A stretch of DNA of 64,000 nucleotides from Dama dama. Taxonomy: Eukaryota; Chordata; Mammalia; Artiodactyla; Cervidae. Positions 43,366 to 54,356 of this stretch are shown in pieces. Position numbers and translations under genes: made by a program. The stretch's first letter is position 1. Each line of letters opens with the position of its first letter. Under the pieces are notes generated by a model. The model did no database searches and was not told where the DNA came from. It worked only from the letters and a program-made list of their open reading frames with translations. Where the stretch lies: contig NC_083703.1 of assembly GCF_033118175.1 (NCBI RefSeq), forward strand, positions 81,366,001-81,430,000. The letters run 5' to 3'.

Positions 43366-45094
43366 TTATCGTGTACACTTCTGTTTAAACATCAAAAAGT
43401 GGAAAGGTTAACAGTGAGGTCTCAGAGTCCCGCTTATCTTCCTGTATCCCTCGTCTTTCTTTCAGCACTCACTTCCTCTAAACTCTTGTCTCCTGTGAAG
43501 GGATCTGATCGGGATGAGCGATACCCTGAGAGCTCCAGAGCTAGGAAGGGAGAGCAGACTCATGACCTGGTTCTTCCCTATTTCATCTGGATACTGACTT
43601 CCTGGCCTTCTTGTTTAATGCTGGGAAGGCTCTGGTGTATATTAGAACAACTACAGGGTCGTCTTTATTTTATTCCTCTCTCTATCCTTATGTCCATTTC
43701 ATTATTACACTTTATGAAGTTTCTGATCTGGAACAATAGATGTATAGTTCCTCTGTTACAAGCAACAGAAAGTGCACTGTATGGTCGTTAGCAGAAAAAT
43801 AATCCATCCAAAGAAAACAAGGAATCTAACTGATTCCAAGAGAAAGCTGTAGAATCAGGTTTTGAAAAGGACCAGAGGTAGGGAAGGCTTAGGGGTGACA
43901 GGACTCGTGGTCAGAGATGGTGTGCTGTTCCTTTGTCCTTATTGCTCTTAAGTAATTGTGTCTGATTGTGTCTGACTCTTTGCGACCCCTTTAGGATGTC
44001 ACCAGTGATGTAAACCAGCTCTTTTTTTTAATGAATCATTTCCTTCAAGATGCCATGCTCAAAGGAAAAAGTTTCTAATAAGCTTAAGTTGGGTCATAGG
44101 CCCATCCTTACTCAGGGAGGGCAGAATATTACTATTTTTCTCATATTCTCTCCAGCAGAGAAGGTGCTCACTGCAAAGCAGACTCAATATGCTTTTGCCA
44201 GAGGGAATCCTAAGTAGCAAAAGCAACATGAGATTTCTCTTGGATGATAATTAATTTGTTTATTCCACAATGTGACAGTTATTCGACCACTGGCGGTATT
44301 CTCTGGAAAGATCTTTCAGATATTATAATCTCCTGGGGGCAGATGCATAGTTTTCTTATATGGCATCCACGATGACAAACGATTAATAGGTGCCTAGAGT
44401 CAAAATGCAAAATAAATTTCATTCCATTTTGCCTGGATAGCTTTCCTTTTACTTGTACGGGTCCCTTCTCTTGGTTTTACTTTTTACTGAAAAATTGCTT
44501 TTCTTTTTCAATGCAGCCCTTGCTGCATTGGCCAAATCTTACTTTATTCCTCAAGTAATTGAAAAACCTATCTAACACCCTCATCAGTGGGAAAAAAAAA
44601 GGTAGGCTTAGAATCTTTTCCTTTCACTGATGCATTTACAGACCCAGTTAGTATAAGACAGATTTTAGAAACACTGTTCTTAAAGTTTAAAATTAAGTTG
44701 TTCAAAGGTACATGTAGCTATTTCATTATGTCTGATGGTAAAGTACATTGATGTGGGCTGTGGTTATGAAATTGCTATTTTATTTTTAGCTAATGAAAGT
44801 AGAAATTTAAAGTGTTGAAATTTGGGTCTGTATTTTAATCATGTTTCTCAAAAGCAACTTGGGTTGGGATTTGATAATTCTGTAGAGAGAATATGAGCTC
44901 CTGGAGTCCTGCAGACCCAGGTATCCTCGTAAAACCCATGGTCATTCCAGGCATGGAAGATGTATCAAATGAGAGAGGGTGTGTGCAGACCTGGTTGAGA
45001 ACCTGTGTCAAGCTTTCAACAAACATAGTTCCCTTCCATCCCTGTCTTCTTTTTGCATGACTGTGTAGAGGAGAGAGAGGCAACATAGTTGTGA
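43366..45094. other. About 1.7 kb mostly unique DNA
   Basis: A short Bov-A/BovB end (GTGTCTGACTCTTTGCGACC) sits at about 43966-43990. The frame 43399-43791 (130 codons) has no recognisable domain and no splice or promoter support. No other signal. Confidence 0.35.
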
Positions 45095-46055
45095 GCAAAG
45101 GACTTAGGCTGAGACTTAAATTCAAAACTGGAATCTACCACATGCTAGCTACGTGGCTACTGGCAAGTGACTTAATTTCTTAGAGCTTTAGCATCTTCGA
45201 AAGTAAAAGAGGAGAGTGAAAAAGTTGGCTTAAAGCTTAACATTCAGAAAACTAAGATCATGGCATCTGGTCCCATCACCTCATGGGAAATAGATGGGGA
45301 GACAGTGGAAACGGTGTCAGACTTTATTTTTTGGGGCTCCAAAATCACTGCAGATGGTGACTGCAGCCATGAAATTAAAAGACACTTACTCCTGGGAAGG
45401 AAAGTTATGACCAACCTAGATAGCATATTGAAAAGCAGAGACATTACTTTGCCAACAAAGGTCCGTCTGGTCAAGGCTATGGTTTTTCCAGTGGTCATGT
45501 ATGGATGTGAGAGTTGGACTGTGAAGAAAGCTGAGCGCCGAAAAATTAATGCTTTTGAGCTATGGTGTTGGAGAAGACTCTTGAGAGTCCCTTGGACTGC
45601 AAGGAGATCCAACCAGTCCATCCTAAAGGAGATCAGTCCTTCATTGGAAGGACTGATTTTGAAGCTGAAACTCCAATACTTTGGCCACCTGATGCAAAGA
45701 GCTGACTCATTGGAAAAGACCCTGATGCTGGGAGGGGTTGGAGGCAGGAGAAGAAGAGGACGACAGAGGATGAGATGGCTGGATGGCATCACTGACTCGA
45801 TGGGCATGAGTCTGAGTAAACTCCGGGAGTTTGTGATGGATAGGGAGGCCTGGTGTGCTGTGATTCATGGGGTCTCAAAGAGTCAGACACGACTGAGTGA
45901 CTGAACTGAACTGAACTTAGCATCTTCATTCAGAAAGCCAAACCAAAAATAATGATTTTTTGACTGTGCTTGTGATTTTTAAGATCCAATGAGATACTTG
46001 CTGTGTCTTTTCTCTGCACATACTGAGTACTCAATAAACTGTAGTTACTATTATT
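45095..46055 (+). mobile_element. MIR SINE split by BovB
   Basis: Left arm: CTAGCTACGTGGCTACTGGC, GTGACTTAATTTCTTAGAGC. Right arm: AAGATCCAATGAGATACTTG, CTGAGTACTCAATAAACTGT. Together they follow MIR order. Confidence 0.78.
45199..45916 (+). mobile_element. BovB LINE 3' end, ORF C-terminus intact, 11-bp TSD
   Basis: From 45260 to 45904 the BovB C-terminal frame is open (MASGPITSWEIDGETVETVS, then LLLGRKVMTNLDSILKSRDI, ending KSQTRLSD stop). Direct repeats TTAGCATCTTC at 45188-45198 and 45917-45927. Tail (CTGAA)n. Truncated 5' of the YADD box, so it is not active. Confidence 0.95.
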
Positions 46056-46946
46056 GGCAACTCACATATTTACATGACTGACTCATTTCTACTGTTGACA
46101 GCAGATACTCTATAATACATTTAAAGCAGCTTAATGATTTGTTTCTTTAACCTGTCTAGAGGATTTGGTTCATACGAATACGATGGCTCTGATCTGAATC
46201 CACAGCAAACCGTGTAACCCACAATTTCCTAGAATGTTTCTGGAGCATACCCCTGCCATAGATGGAATAAAATGAGTCATTAGGAAAAGATTTTGTCTTC
46301 ATACAGGATTGGGGAATTTTTGATCAACCAAATTTTATATACTCTCTTTATTACAGGACTTTTCAGAGCCTTTAGCAGACAAGCATGCGTGGTGAGTTTC
46401 CAGAGACAAATCATGTAGGCAGAGTTTTCTAATACTGGTCTATTTTTGACCAATAAACACACTGTCATGGGATCAGGACTATTCAGAAACACTGTGATGG
46501 CACAGCTCTTTTACCACCCGCCTGTCAAGAGGCACACGGTGTGGTCATAACACAAAATCCAGCTTGCCCAGAGCAGCCACTGTGAACTGTGAATTTAATC
46601 TAGTTGTTCTTGAAAGCTGGACATTTTTTTTTTCTTCCCCCAAATTGAATTGCAGCCTATGAGGGAGAAACAAATGCTTCCCCGCTGCTCACACTCCTGC
46701 TCAGTCTGTAAATGTTAGGAAACGCCATAAAAAAGAAATTTTAATTCCTGCAGCAATAAATATGCAAATACTCATTTTCTCCAAATATGGCTAGGCATCA
46801 TTTCCTCTCTTTCACCACCTCAGAGGCCCTAAGCGGGTTTGAATCTGTTGACAAAGCTTTTTCCAGCCATCTCGCTGACTTTTTCTTTTGTGTGCTAGCA
46901 ATCTGTTAGCCATATTCCCAGGGAACCTGTGTGGAGAGCAAGTGTG
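46056..46946. other. Unique DNA
   Basis: Nothing recognised. Confidence 0.35.
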
Positions 46947-47043
46947 CTCTCCCCTCCTCTCCTCCCTCCCTCTCCCCTCCTCCCCTCCCTCTCCCCTCCT
47001 CCCCTCCCTCCCTCTCCCCTCCTCCCCTCCCTCCCTCTCCCCT
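46947..47043. repeat. Polypyrimidine (CCCTCCTCCCT)n tract
   Basis: About 95 bp of almost pure C/T on the plus strand with CTCCCCTCCTCCCCTCCCT repeats. A homopurine-homopyrimidine mirror-type tract. Confidence 0.92.
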
Positions 47044-47864
47044 GGCAAGTCCAGAACTGAGTCAGTCTCAGTCTATGCTGTTGACATCTGTCATCCCCAG
47101 TTTAGTCCTTTGTTCCTAGCCTACCATTGATCTCCGAGGAATTTTGCTTGCAGAATATTGAAGTCCTATTTTTTTTTAAACGTATGAAGTGTTCTAGTTT
47201 TCTCCATATTTCTGTGCCCAAGTGAATCGTAAGCAAAAGACAAAGAAAAAACATTTCAGATATCTGTGAGTCCTCAGAAGTACAATGATGCTTCCATCCA
47301 AAGCTGAAGTTGGAAATAGGACAGGAAAGAAAAAATCTTGGGGAATAGAGTCAAACAGATTGCTCAAAGCTTGCACTTCAGATCGAAGAGCACCATTTTC
47401 TAAGGTTTGCTTCATGTGACTTGGGCAAGACTTTCTTTAGTGTCTTGTCCACTCATTATATTAAGTATGTACATTTTCAGGATCCTCTTGGCGATGGGTA
47501 TTATAGTAAGATATAGTCTTGTCTTTGCACCTATGGAAATAATTTGAGCTTCACAAAATTGAGACCAGGTTGGGGTGCAATGTAGATAGGGTAGATGATG
47601 GAAAAAAGCAAATTTTGCATGCTGGTGTTAAATCTTGCCCTGGGTTGCCCACCTGTGTACTTCTAGAACCTAGGAGAATGGGTGGCACATAGTGAGTATT
47701 CAGTCACTATGTGTTTAAGGATCAGACGGATGCCTTCAGAGAGGTTGCTTCAGCTGTGAACACTTGAGCCGAGTATTTATGTGTGGAGTTGCATGTCACA
47801 GCTCAGTTATGCCATGACTATGTGTAGCGTGATTGTTAACACTGGCCAGAGAGCTGAGAGAGGA
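47044..47864. other. Unique DNA
   Basis: A short L2/MIR-like tail (GGTGGCACATAGTGAGTATT) at about 47680. No gene. Confidence 0.35.
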
Positions 47865-48068
47865 AAGCCCAGGGTGGCTCTGTCTCATCTATATGGTTTT
47901 GTGCAAGTTACCGAGTATTGCTAAGCCTGACTCGTCTCATCTCCGCAGTGGGGACAGTGAGAGCTTCAAGAGGTTTCATGCAATGGTTGATGAGGACAGA
48001 GTGTGCGAAATACCTTTGCATAGTACCTGGCATGTAGTAAGCATTCAGTAAATATTAACATTATGACT
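47865..48068 (+). mobile_element. MIR SINE
   Basis: TTTTGTGCAAGTTACCGAGT, TCATCTCCGCAGTGGGGACA, GTACCTGGCATGTAGTAAGC and ATTCAGTAAATATTAAC. Confidence 0.8.
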
Positions 48069-48317
48069 ATAAACTGCGTATCAAGTGGGTTCAAATTGGA
48101 TCAGTCCACAGTAACACAATAGGTCGCAGAATGCTCTGGAATGTAAACTGTGTGTGAAAATTGTAAGTACAGGCATTGAGTCCAAGATGAAAACGTGGCC
48201 TGTGTTACACTGTCAATAACTCACTGCCCCGACCCTTCGCCCCACCCCTGCAAGCACAGTGATAGTTCATAGCGTGTCTCGTAGAAGGCTCTATAAAGAG
48301 TTATTTCAAGACACTGC
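48069..48317. other. Unique DNA
   Basis: Nothing recognised. Confidence 0.3.
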
Positions 48318-49345
48318 TCTGGAGCAATGGTTCTTTTTTTTAAAATTTTTTTAAATTGGAGGATAATGGGTTTACAGTGTCCTGTGGGTGTCTTAGCCAG
48401 GCAGCAGCTTGAATTGTCCTAACTACACAGAGATCCTCTCCCTCCTGAGCCCCCCTTCCACCCCTCACCCACCTTCTAGGTCCTTACAGGCTGGGCTCCC
48501 TGTGTTACGCAGCATCTTCCCACTAGTTACTTATTGCACACACAGTGGTGTGTGCGTGTCAAGGCCTCTCTCTCAGTTCGTCCCACCCTCTCCTTCCCCT
48601 GCTGTGTCTGCAAGTCTGTTTTCTATGTCTGCATCTCTATCCCTGCCCTGCAAATAAGTTCATTGGTACTATTTTTCTAGATTCCGTATGTATATGCATT
48701 AATGTACAATATTTGTTTCTTCTCCTTCTGACTTCACTATGTATAACAGGCTCTAAGTTCATCCATCTCACTAAAACTGACTCGTGTGTTCCTTTCTATG
48801 GCTGAGTAATATACCGTTGTGTATATGTACCACAACTTCTTTATCCACTCATTTGTCAACGGACATCCGGTCGCTTCCGTGTCCTGGCTGTTGTAAACAG
48901 TGCTGCAGTGAACACAGGGGTACGTGTGTCTTTTTGAATTGTGCTCTTCTCAGGGTGTATGCCCGGTCGTGGAGTTGTTGGGTCACACAGTACTTTTATT
49001 CCTAGCTTTTAAAGCAGTCTCCATACTGTTCTCCATAGGAGCTGTATCAGCTTACATTCCCACCAACAGTGCAAAAGGATGCCCTTTTCTCCACATCCTC
49101 TCCAGCATTTATTGTTAGGTTTCTGACTGGTTTGAGGTGACACCTGTCCCCCAGCCCTCCCCGACCTGGGGACCTTCCGCAGTTATCTGCAGTCATTTGT
49201 GGTTGTCACGACTGCAGGAGTGGGGCGGCCGAGTGTGCTCCTGGCTTTTAGGGGCTGGCGGCTGGGATGCTGGTAAACACACCTCGGAGGACAGGATGGC
49301 ACCCAGGGAAGAATGGGCCGTAGAGCCCAAACCGAGAAAGCCTGC
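48318..49345 (+). mobile_element. MER5-type hAT element split by L1
   Basis: GAGCAATGGTTCT on the left of the L1 and GCAGTCATTTGTGGTTGTCA, GGGATGCTGGTAAACACACC, GAGGACAGGATGGCACCCAG on its right follow MER5A order. Confidence 0.68.
48331..49143 (-). mobile_element. Ruminant L1 3' end
   Basis: T-rich start, AATTGGAGGATAATGGGTTT, GCAAATAAGTTCATTGGTAC, CCACAACTTCTTTATCCACT, TACATTCCCACCAACAGTGC, ending GTTTGAGGTGACACC. Antisense, 5'-truncated, about 810 bp. Confidence 0.9.
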
Positions 49346-49808
49346 TTTGGATTTGTGGTTTGAAAAATATGTGAGTTTTTACAGACCCCTTGTCAGAGTC
49401 AACCATTTTTGAACATGAGGAATTTATAAAATTATTTTGAGAGTTTGAAGAAGGGTTAAGTCAAGTGGCCGGCCTGGCTGTGAGAACTGTCATAAGGTGA
49501 CCGTCTCGGGGAGCCCCACCCCTGTTCCTCTTTCGGAGCACGGCTGCCAGGCTGAGGGGGCAGGGCAGGGAACTGCAGTCTGACGAAAATGCCTCCCAAT
49601 GATCCCCTGCTCTGGAATGTCTTCAATGAGGCATTTTCAAAAATTCAAACGCACTCACTGGTGACAAGATCCTAATTAACCCAGATTTCATTAAAAATAA
49701 AGAGAGCTATTTGCAGTGATGCAGAATTTCTTCATTAGATGGTAAAACAACCCTGTGAGGTAGGCCGATAAAGTTAATTCTGGGTAGTAATAGTAACAGT
49801 AGCAGCTA
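49346..49808. other. Unique DNA
   Basis: Nothing recognised. Confidence 0.3.
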
Positions 49809-50010
49809 TCATCAGCGGTAAAGAATCCGCCTGCCAATGCAGGAGATGTAGGAGATGTGAGTTTGATCTCTGGGTCAGGAAGATTCCTAGAGTAGGAAAT
49901 GGCAGCCCACTCCAGGACTCTTGCCTGGGAAACCCCATGGACAGAGGAGCCTGGCGGGATAGAGTCCATGGGGTCACACAGAGTCAGACACGACCGAGCA
50001 CACACGCACG
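49809..50010 (+). mobile_element. Bov-tA SINE, 5' truncated head
   Basis: GCGGTAAAGAATCCGCCTGC to GAGTCAGACACGACCGAGCA. The CTTCCCTGG start is missing. Confidence 0.92.
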
Positions 50011-50307
50011 CACTGCATTTCTTGGCTGATGGCGCAGGAGTGGGTTCTCAGGTCACCAGTGGGTGCGTTCGATTATTCAAATAACATAAACTGCACATGT
50101 CACATTGGGAAAGTTGCCCAGGGAAGCATAACAAAAAGTGTATCAGTGTTTTCACCAGGGACTAATTCTTGCAGAAGACAGGTCATCATGCTCTGATCGC
50201 ATCGCCGGGATGTTATTATCGTAGCTTCCTCCAGGTATTCACTGCAAGAGGCATTGCGAGGGAGACAGATCTAAAGGCTGCCTAGGGAAACTGGAAGAAG
50301 AGCATCC
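50011..50307. other. Unique DNA
   Basis: Nothing recognised. Confidence 0.3.
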
Positions 50308-50995
50308 TGTGTGCCTGTGTGTGTGTGTGCAGGTAAGCGTGTGTCCCCCATGTGCCTGTGTGTGCAGGTATGCCTGTGTGCCTGTGTGCGTGTGTGTGCA
50401 GGTATGCGTGTGTCCCCTGTGGGCCTGTGCATGCAGGTATGTGTGTGTCCCCCATGTGCCTGTGTGTGCAGGTATGCGTGTGTGCCCGTGTGCCTGTGTG
50501 TGCAGGTATGCGTGTGTCCCCTGTGGGCCTGTGCATGCAGGTATGCATGTGTGCCTGTGTGCCTGTGCGTGCAGGTATGCGTGTGTGCCTGTGTGCATGT
50601 GTGTGCAGGTATGCGTGTGTCCCCTGTGGGCCTGTGTGTGCAGGTATGCCTGTGTGCCTGTGCGTGCAGGTATGCGTGTGTCCCCCGTGGGCCTGTGTGT
50701 GCAGGTATGCCTGTGTGCCTGTGTGCCTGTGCGTGCAGGTATGCGTGTGTCCCCCGTGGGCCTGTGCGTGCAGGTATGCCTGTGTGCCCGTGTGCCTGTG
50801 CGTGCAGATATGCATGTGTCCCCCATGTGCATGTGCATGCAGGTATGCGTGTGTACCCTGTGGGTCTGTGTGTGCGTTCACGTGCCTGTGAGTATGTCCC
50901 CTGTGAGTGTGTGTATGTTTTCTCTGTGAGTGTGTATATCTGTGTGTGATGGCATGTGTGTGTCCATCTGTGGGTATGTGCAAATACACCTGTGT
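50308..50995. repeat. GT-rich minisatellite, 35/34-bp units
   Basis: Sixteen CAGGTA/CAGATA blocks from 50330 to 50840 are spaced 35, 34, 35, 35, 34, 35, 34, 34, 35, 26, 35, 34, 35, 34 and 35. Units with a CCCC(C/T)RTGGGCC core alternate with GTGTGCCTGTGT units, giving a higher-order period of about 69 bp. Degenerate GT-rich DNA continues to about 50995. Because 69 is a multiple of three, several frames on both strands stay open. These are not genes. Confidence 0.94.
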
Positions 50996-51794
50996 ATGTT
51001 CTGGTCACAGACCAGAAGCTACCTTCGCTCTGTAATTACATTGTCAGATGCAATAGCATTTGGTGTGCCTGACATTGGAATTGCCTTTGAGTTGATAATT
51101 GCTTGGCCTCGGAGCTGCCCCCGAGTCGAGTCTGGACGGATGATGTGGGGGTGCTTTTCCCTGACTCAACAGACCTGGGATGTAGACAGTGTCTGAGGAG
51201 CGCGGCCTCCCTTGCAGCCAAGAGAATGTCCTGGGCGAACCTCCCAGGCTGCCTCAGGGTCACCGAGCAGGGTCTGGTCCACAGGCTGGGCAGCCCCGGC
51301 TCAGGACCACGCAGAGCTTTGTATCCTTTATTGCTACCCTCTTTTTACCTTTTGGTTCTCTGGTTTATTTTTTGGCCCAGTCATCTGATGATGGGGGAAT
51401 ACAGGGAAGCAAGACACCAGAAATGACTCCGGTTGTTAACCTAATGATGCCCACACCTCGTCAAGAATCCTCCTGCGTCATCTGATGTGACTGCCTGGCA
51501 CTGGGGGCAGCGTGGGTCCTTCCCTGTTGTTGACATCTCCTAAAACCAAAGATGTTTCCCCTATTCATTCTGTGTTTAAATACTTTAGATCTCTCTGATG
51601 ATGATTCCTTGGAGACTTCATATTCTATACACATACATCTCTCTATCCATTGAAATAGTAATTCCTTTTCTAAAAACCTATTCTACAATTTTTCTCCCCA
51701 AATCCAGTAGGGTAGACCCTAAGGACATCAACTTCACCATTATTTGTAACTCATTTCTTCATCCTATACATGTTTTTCATTTGTATTTCTCTAT
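50996..51794. other. Unique DNA
   Basis: Nothing recognised. Open frames around 51036-51485 overlap on both strands without domain support. Confidence 0.35.
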
Positions 51795-52113
51795 CTTTTT
51801 CTGGCCGTGCCGGGTCTTGGTTGCTGTGCGCGCTTCCTCTGGTTGCAGAGAACAGGCTCTCTCCTCTGGATGCGGTGTGCGGGCTTCTCGCTGCGGCGGC
51901 CTCCCTTGTGAAGCGCGGGCTCCAGCGCTCACTGGCTGCCGTAGCTGCGGCGCGTGGCTCGGCAGCGGCGGCCCCCGGCCGGGAGCACAGGCTCAGCGGT
52001 TGCGGTGCCTGGGCTTCGCGGCTCTGCAGGTGGGGTCTTCCCGGACCAGGGGTCGAACTCGTGCCTCCTGCATTGGCAGGAGTGTTCTTTACCACTGAGC
52101 CATCTGGAAGCCT
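51795..52113 (-). mobile_element. CHR-type SINE, long form, CpG-dense
   Basis: TTTTCTGGCCGTGCCGGGTC, GTGTGCGGGCTTCTCGCTGC, GGTCTTCCCGGACCAGGGGT and GAGCCATCTGGAAGCC. High CpG retention suggests methylation loss or a younger copy. Confidence 0.88.
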
Positions 52114-52116
52114 CAC

Positions 52117-53155
52117 AGATGTTTGTTGAGTACTTACTACCTTCAAGACTTTGGGGAACCAGCTGTAAATGGATATTTAAATGTGTTTAGAGCTTATGGC
52201 CTTGTTGGGAAAGACGACAAACAGACCACTTCAATAAAATAGATCATATTCCATGAGAAGGAAATGACACGTGTGCCGGGGATGTACGTGTGATTTCCAG
52301 CGTGGCTGCCAGAAACGCCGTCCTGAGTGTTGAGATTTGGGTAAAGACCAACGGGCTCTGGTGGACCGCTGGGGAAGAGAGGTTGGGCGGAGGAAACAGC
52401 ATGTGCAAAGTCCCTGGGGTAGGACAGAGCCTGGCATGCGCAAGGGACAGCGGGGTGACCCGAGGGGCTGGGACGGAGGGAGGGACGTGGGAGAAGTCGA
52501 CGGGGGTGTCTGCGGTACCCGGGGGCGCACGGATGCGGCAGCCGCTGCGGTGACCTTGGCCTTGACCTTGACCTTGGCGGTGACCTTGAGTGACACGGGA
52601 GAGAAGGGGACGGTTCTGAGCAGGGGTGTGATGGGATCTGTCTTATGTCGTGGGTGTTTAATTTTCACTTATTTTTTATTCTTGGCCGCACGGGGTTTTC
52701 CTTGCCATGGGCACGCGCTCGCCTAGCTGCGGCGAGCAGGGGCTCCTCTTCGCTGCGGGCCCGGCGTCCCAGCGCGGGGCCCTCTCGTCGCGGAGCCCGC
52801 GCTCTGGGCGTGCGGGCCTCAGGAGTTGCGGTGCGCGGGCGCAGAAGCTGCGGCCCGCGGGCTTCGTGGCTCCGAGGCAGGTGGGATCTTCCTGCACCAG
52901 GGGTAGAAGCCGTGTCCCCTGCATCGGCAGGCAGATTCCCATCCACTGTGCCACCGGGGAAGTCCTGTCTGTGCTTTAATCAAACCATATTGGCTGCTAA
53001 GCAGCGACTGGACTGCATGGGGGAGACAAGGGCCAAAGCCGAGAGCGGTGGCGGCCGTGGTAAACACCCCGCGGAGACAGAAGGGCAGCCTGGGCTGGGA
53101 CAGAAGACGGGGAGGCGGGGAGAGGTGGCCAGAGCGGGATACGCCTGCGGGTAGA
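52117..53155 (-). mobile_element. L2 LINE split by a CHR SINE
   Basis: AGATGTTTGTTGAGTACTTA, ATGTGCAAAGTCCCTGGGGT and AGCAGGGGTGTGATGGGATC, then after the SINE TATTGGCTGCTAAGCAGCG and CAGAAGACGGGGAGGC, are antisense L2. The CCTTGAC / GGTGACCTTG motif is repeated several times at 52550-52590. Confidence 0.7.
52650..52968 (-). mobile_element. CHR-type SINE, long form, CpG-dense
   Basis: TTATTCTTGGCCGCACGGGG, CTTCGCTGCGGGCCCGGCGT, CGGGCTTCGTGGCTCCGAGG and GTGCCACCGGGGAAGTCC. Inserted in L2. It would score as a CpG island. Confidence 0.88.
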
Positions 53156-53164
53156 GACCGCAGG

Positions 53165-53480
53165 ATTTATAAAGTACCTGTGTGTCTATCAGGAGAGGAA
53201 TTCTTAAAAAGCTACAGCATACGCATTCAATAAAATAATGAGATTAGAGTTGTAAGAGTATTTCTATGTTATATAGTTGCATGAAAGCGTCAAGGTGAAC
53301 AGCAATGGGATAGTAAATTTCCTAAGTTATAAAAATGCATATATGTGCTCAAGTATGCTATTTCCATTTTTTAAAATCTGAATATAGCAAACTTTAACAG
53401 TAGTTTTTTCCAAGTTGGATAACTAAAACTGTGTTGTGGAAGGGAAATTTCCAATGTCACCTGGATTAGTTTTTGCAGGT
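53165..53480 (+). mobile_element. L1M LINE 3' UTR remnant
   Basis: TTAAAAAGCTACAGCATACG, TTCAATAAAATAATGAGATT and AACAGCAATGGGATAGTAAA follow old L1 3' UTR order. Confidence 0.5.
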
Positions 53481-53497
53481 TTTTTTGTTTGTTTGTA

Positions 53498-53717
53498 CAT
53501 GCTAAGTTGCTTCCGGCATGTCCAAGTCTTTGCAGCCCCATGGACTGTAGCCCACCAGACTCCTCTGCCCAGGGGATTTTCCAGGCAAGAATACTGAAGT
53601 GGGTTGCCATGCCCTCCTCCAGAAGGTCTTCCCAACCCAGGGACCAAGCCCGCGTCTCCTGTGTCTCCTGCATTGGCGGGCAGGTGTTTCACCACTAGAA
53701 GCACCTCGGAAGCCCCT
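53498..53717 (-). mobile_element. Bov-tA SINE
   Basis: CATGCTAAGTTGCTTCCGGC to GAAGCACCTCGGAAGCCCC. Confidence 0.92.
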
Positions 53718-53934
53718 GTTTGTTTGTAAGCAGTGTTCATTGCTTTTCACTGTTTTTTTTTTTTTTTTAATAAAACATAAAGGGGAATATAGTCACCTCC
53801 CAAAGCTTATTATAAAGACATTTTTATAAAGACCATAACAAACCCCATGTCCCATAAAGCAGGCATATATTTTCAGAAAGGCTGTTACCAAGTTTTGGTT
53901 CACCATTTTTTCACTGTGGCCAATTGTAAAATGT
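53718..53934. other. Unique DNA with poly-T
   Basis: A run of about 17 T at 53753-53769. Otherwise nothing. Confidence 0.4.
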
Positions 53935-53974
53935 TTGAGGGAAACAGAATATTTTATTTCTGTGTCTGACTCAA

Positions 53975-54152
53975 GATTTTCTGCTTCTCTGTGGCGACTG
54001 AGAATGAAATCGGGCATTGTTGGTTTGCAATCAGAATCCAGTACTTCAGGGGAGCAAGACCTAACAGCTTCAGCTGCCAGCAGTCAGAATGGAGATGGAG
54101 ATACTTTCGGGAACTTGGCACTGATCTTCAATTCAGAAACTGCTCTTCTAGT
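53975..54152 (+). other. Exon-like segment, unproven
   Basis: Non-repeat sequence with an acceptor-like CTGTGTCTGACTCAAG ending near 53975 and a good donor GTAAGT at 54153-54158. Two overlapping frames are open. One reads GIVGLQSESSTSGEQDLTAS then AASSQNGDGDTFGNL. The other reads GARPNSFSCQQSEWRWRYFR. I do not recognise either peptide. Confidence 0.22.
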
Positions 54153-54158
54153 GTAAGT

Positions 54159-54356
54159 TGGAGACCCTGTGAAATGAAATTGCAGTTGTTCAGGTCTATT
54201 TAAGTCTTCACGTTTATACATTCCATCTTCCAAGGATTTGTGGAGATCCCCGTAACACCGCCAATCGGTTAATGAAATGTAACTAAGAATAGAGGCCGTG
54301 GTGTTGAAACCTAACCTTACCCCCTCTGGTCAGATCTGTAAAATCTTGGTGATTGC
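54159..54356. other. Unique DNA
   Basis: Nothing recognised. Confidence 0.3.

Noticed and set aside
43399..43791. 130-codon plus-strand frame in mostly unique DNA
   Set aside because: No splice, promoter or domain support, and composition is not clearly coding.
45260..45904. 214-codon frame with a clear protein match
   Set aside because: It is the C-terminal end of the BovB ORF in a 5'-truncated insertion, not a host gene.
50308..50995. CRISPR-like regular spacing of repeats
   Set aside because: Units are directly adjacent and similar over their whole length, with no unique spacers. The genome is mammalian.
50239..51008. Overlapping frames of 180-245 codons on both strands, rich in Cys/Val or His/Thr
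   Set aside because: They are products of a GT-rich minisatellite with a ~69-bp period, open in several frames at once, with no start context, splice site or domain.
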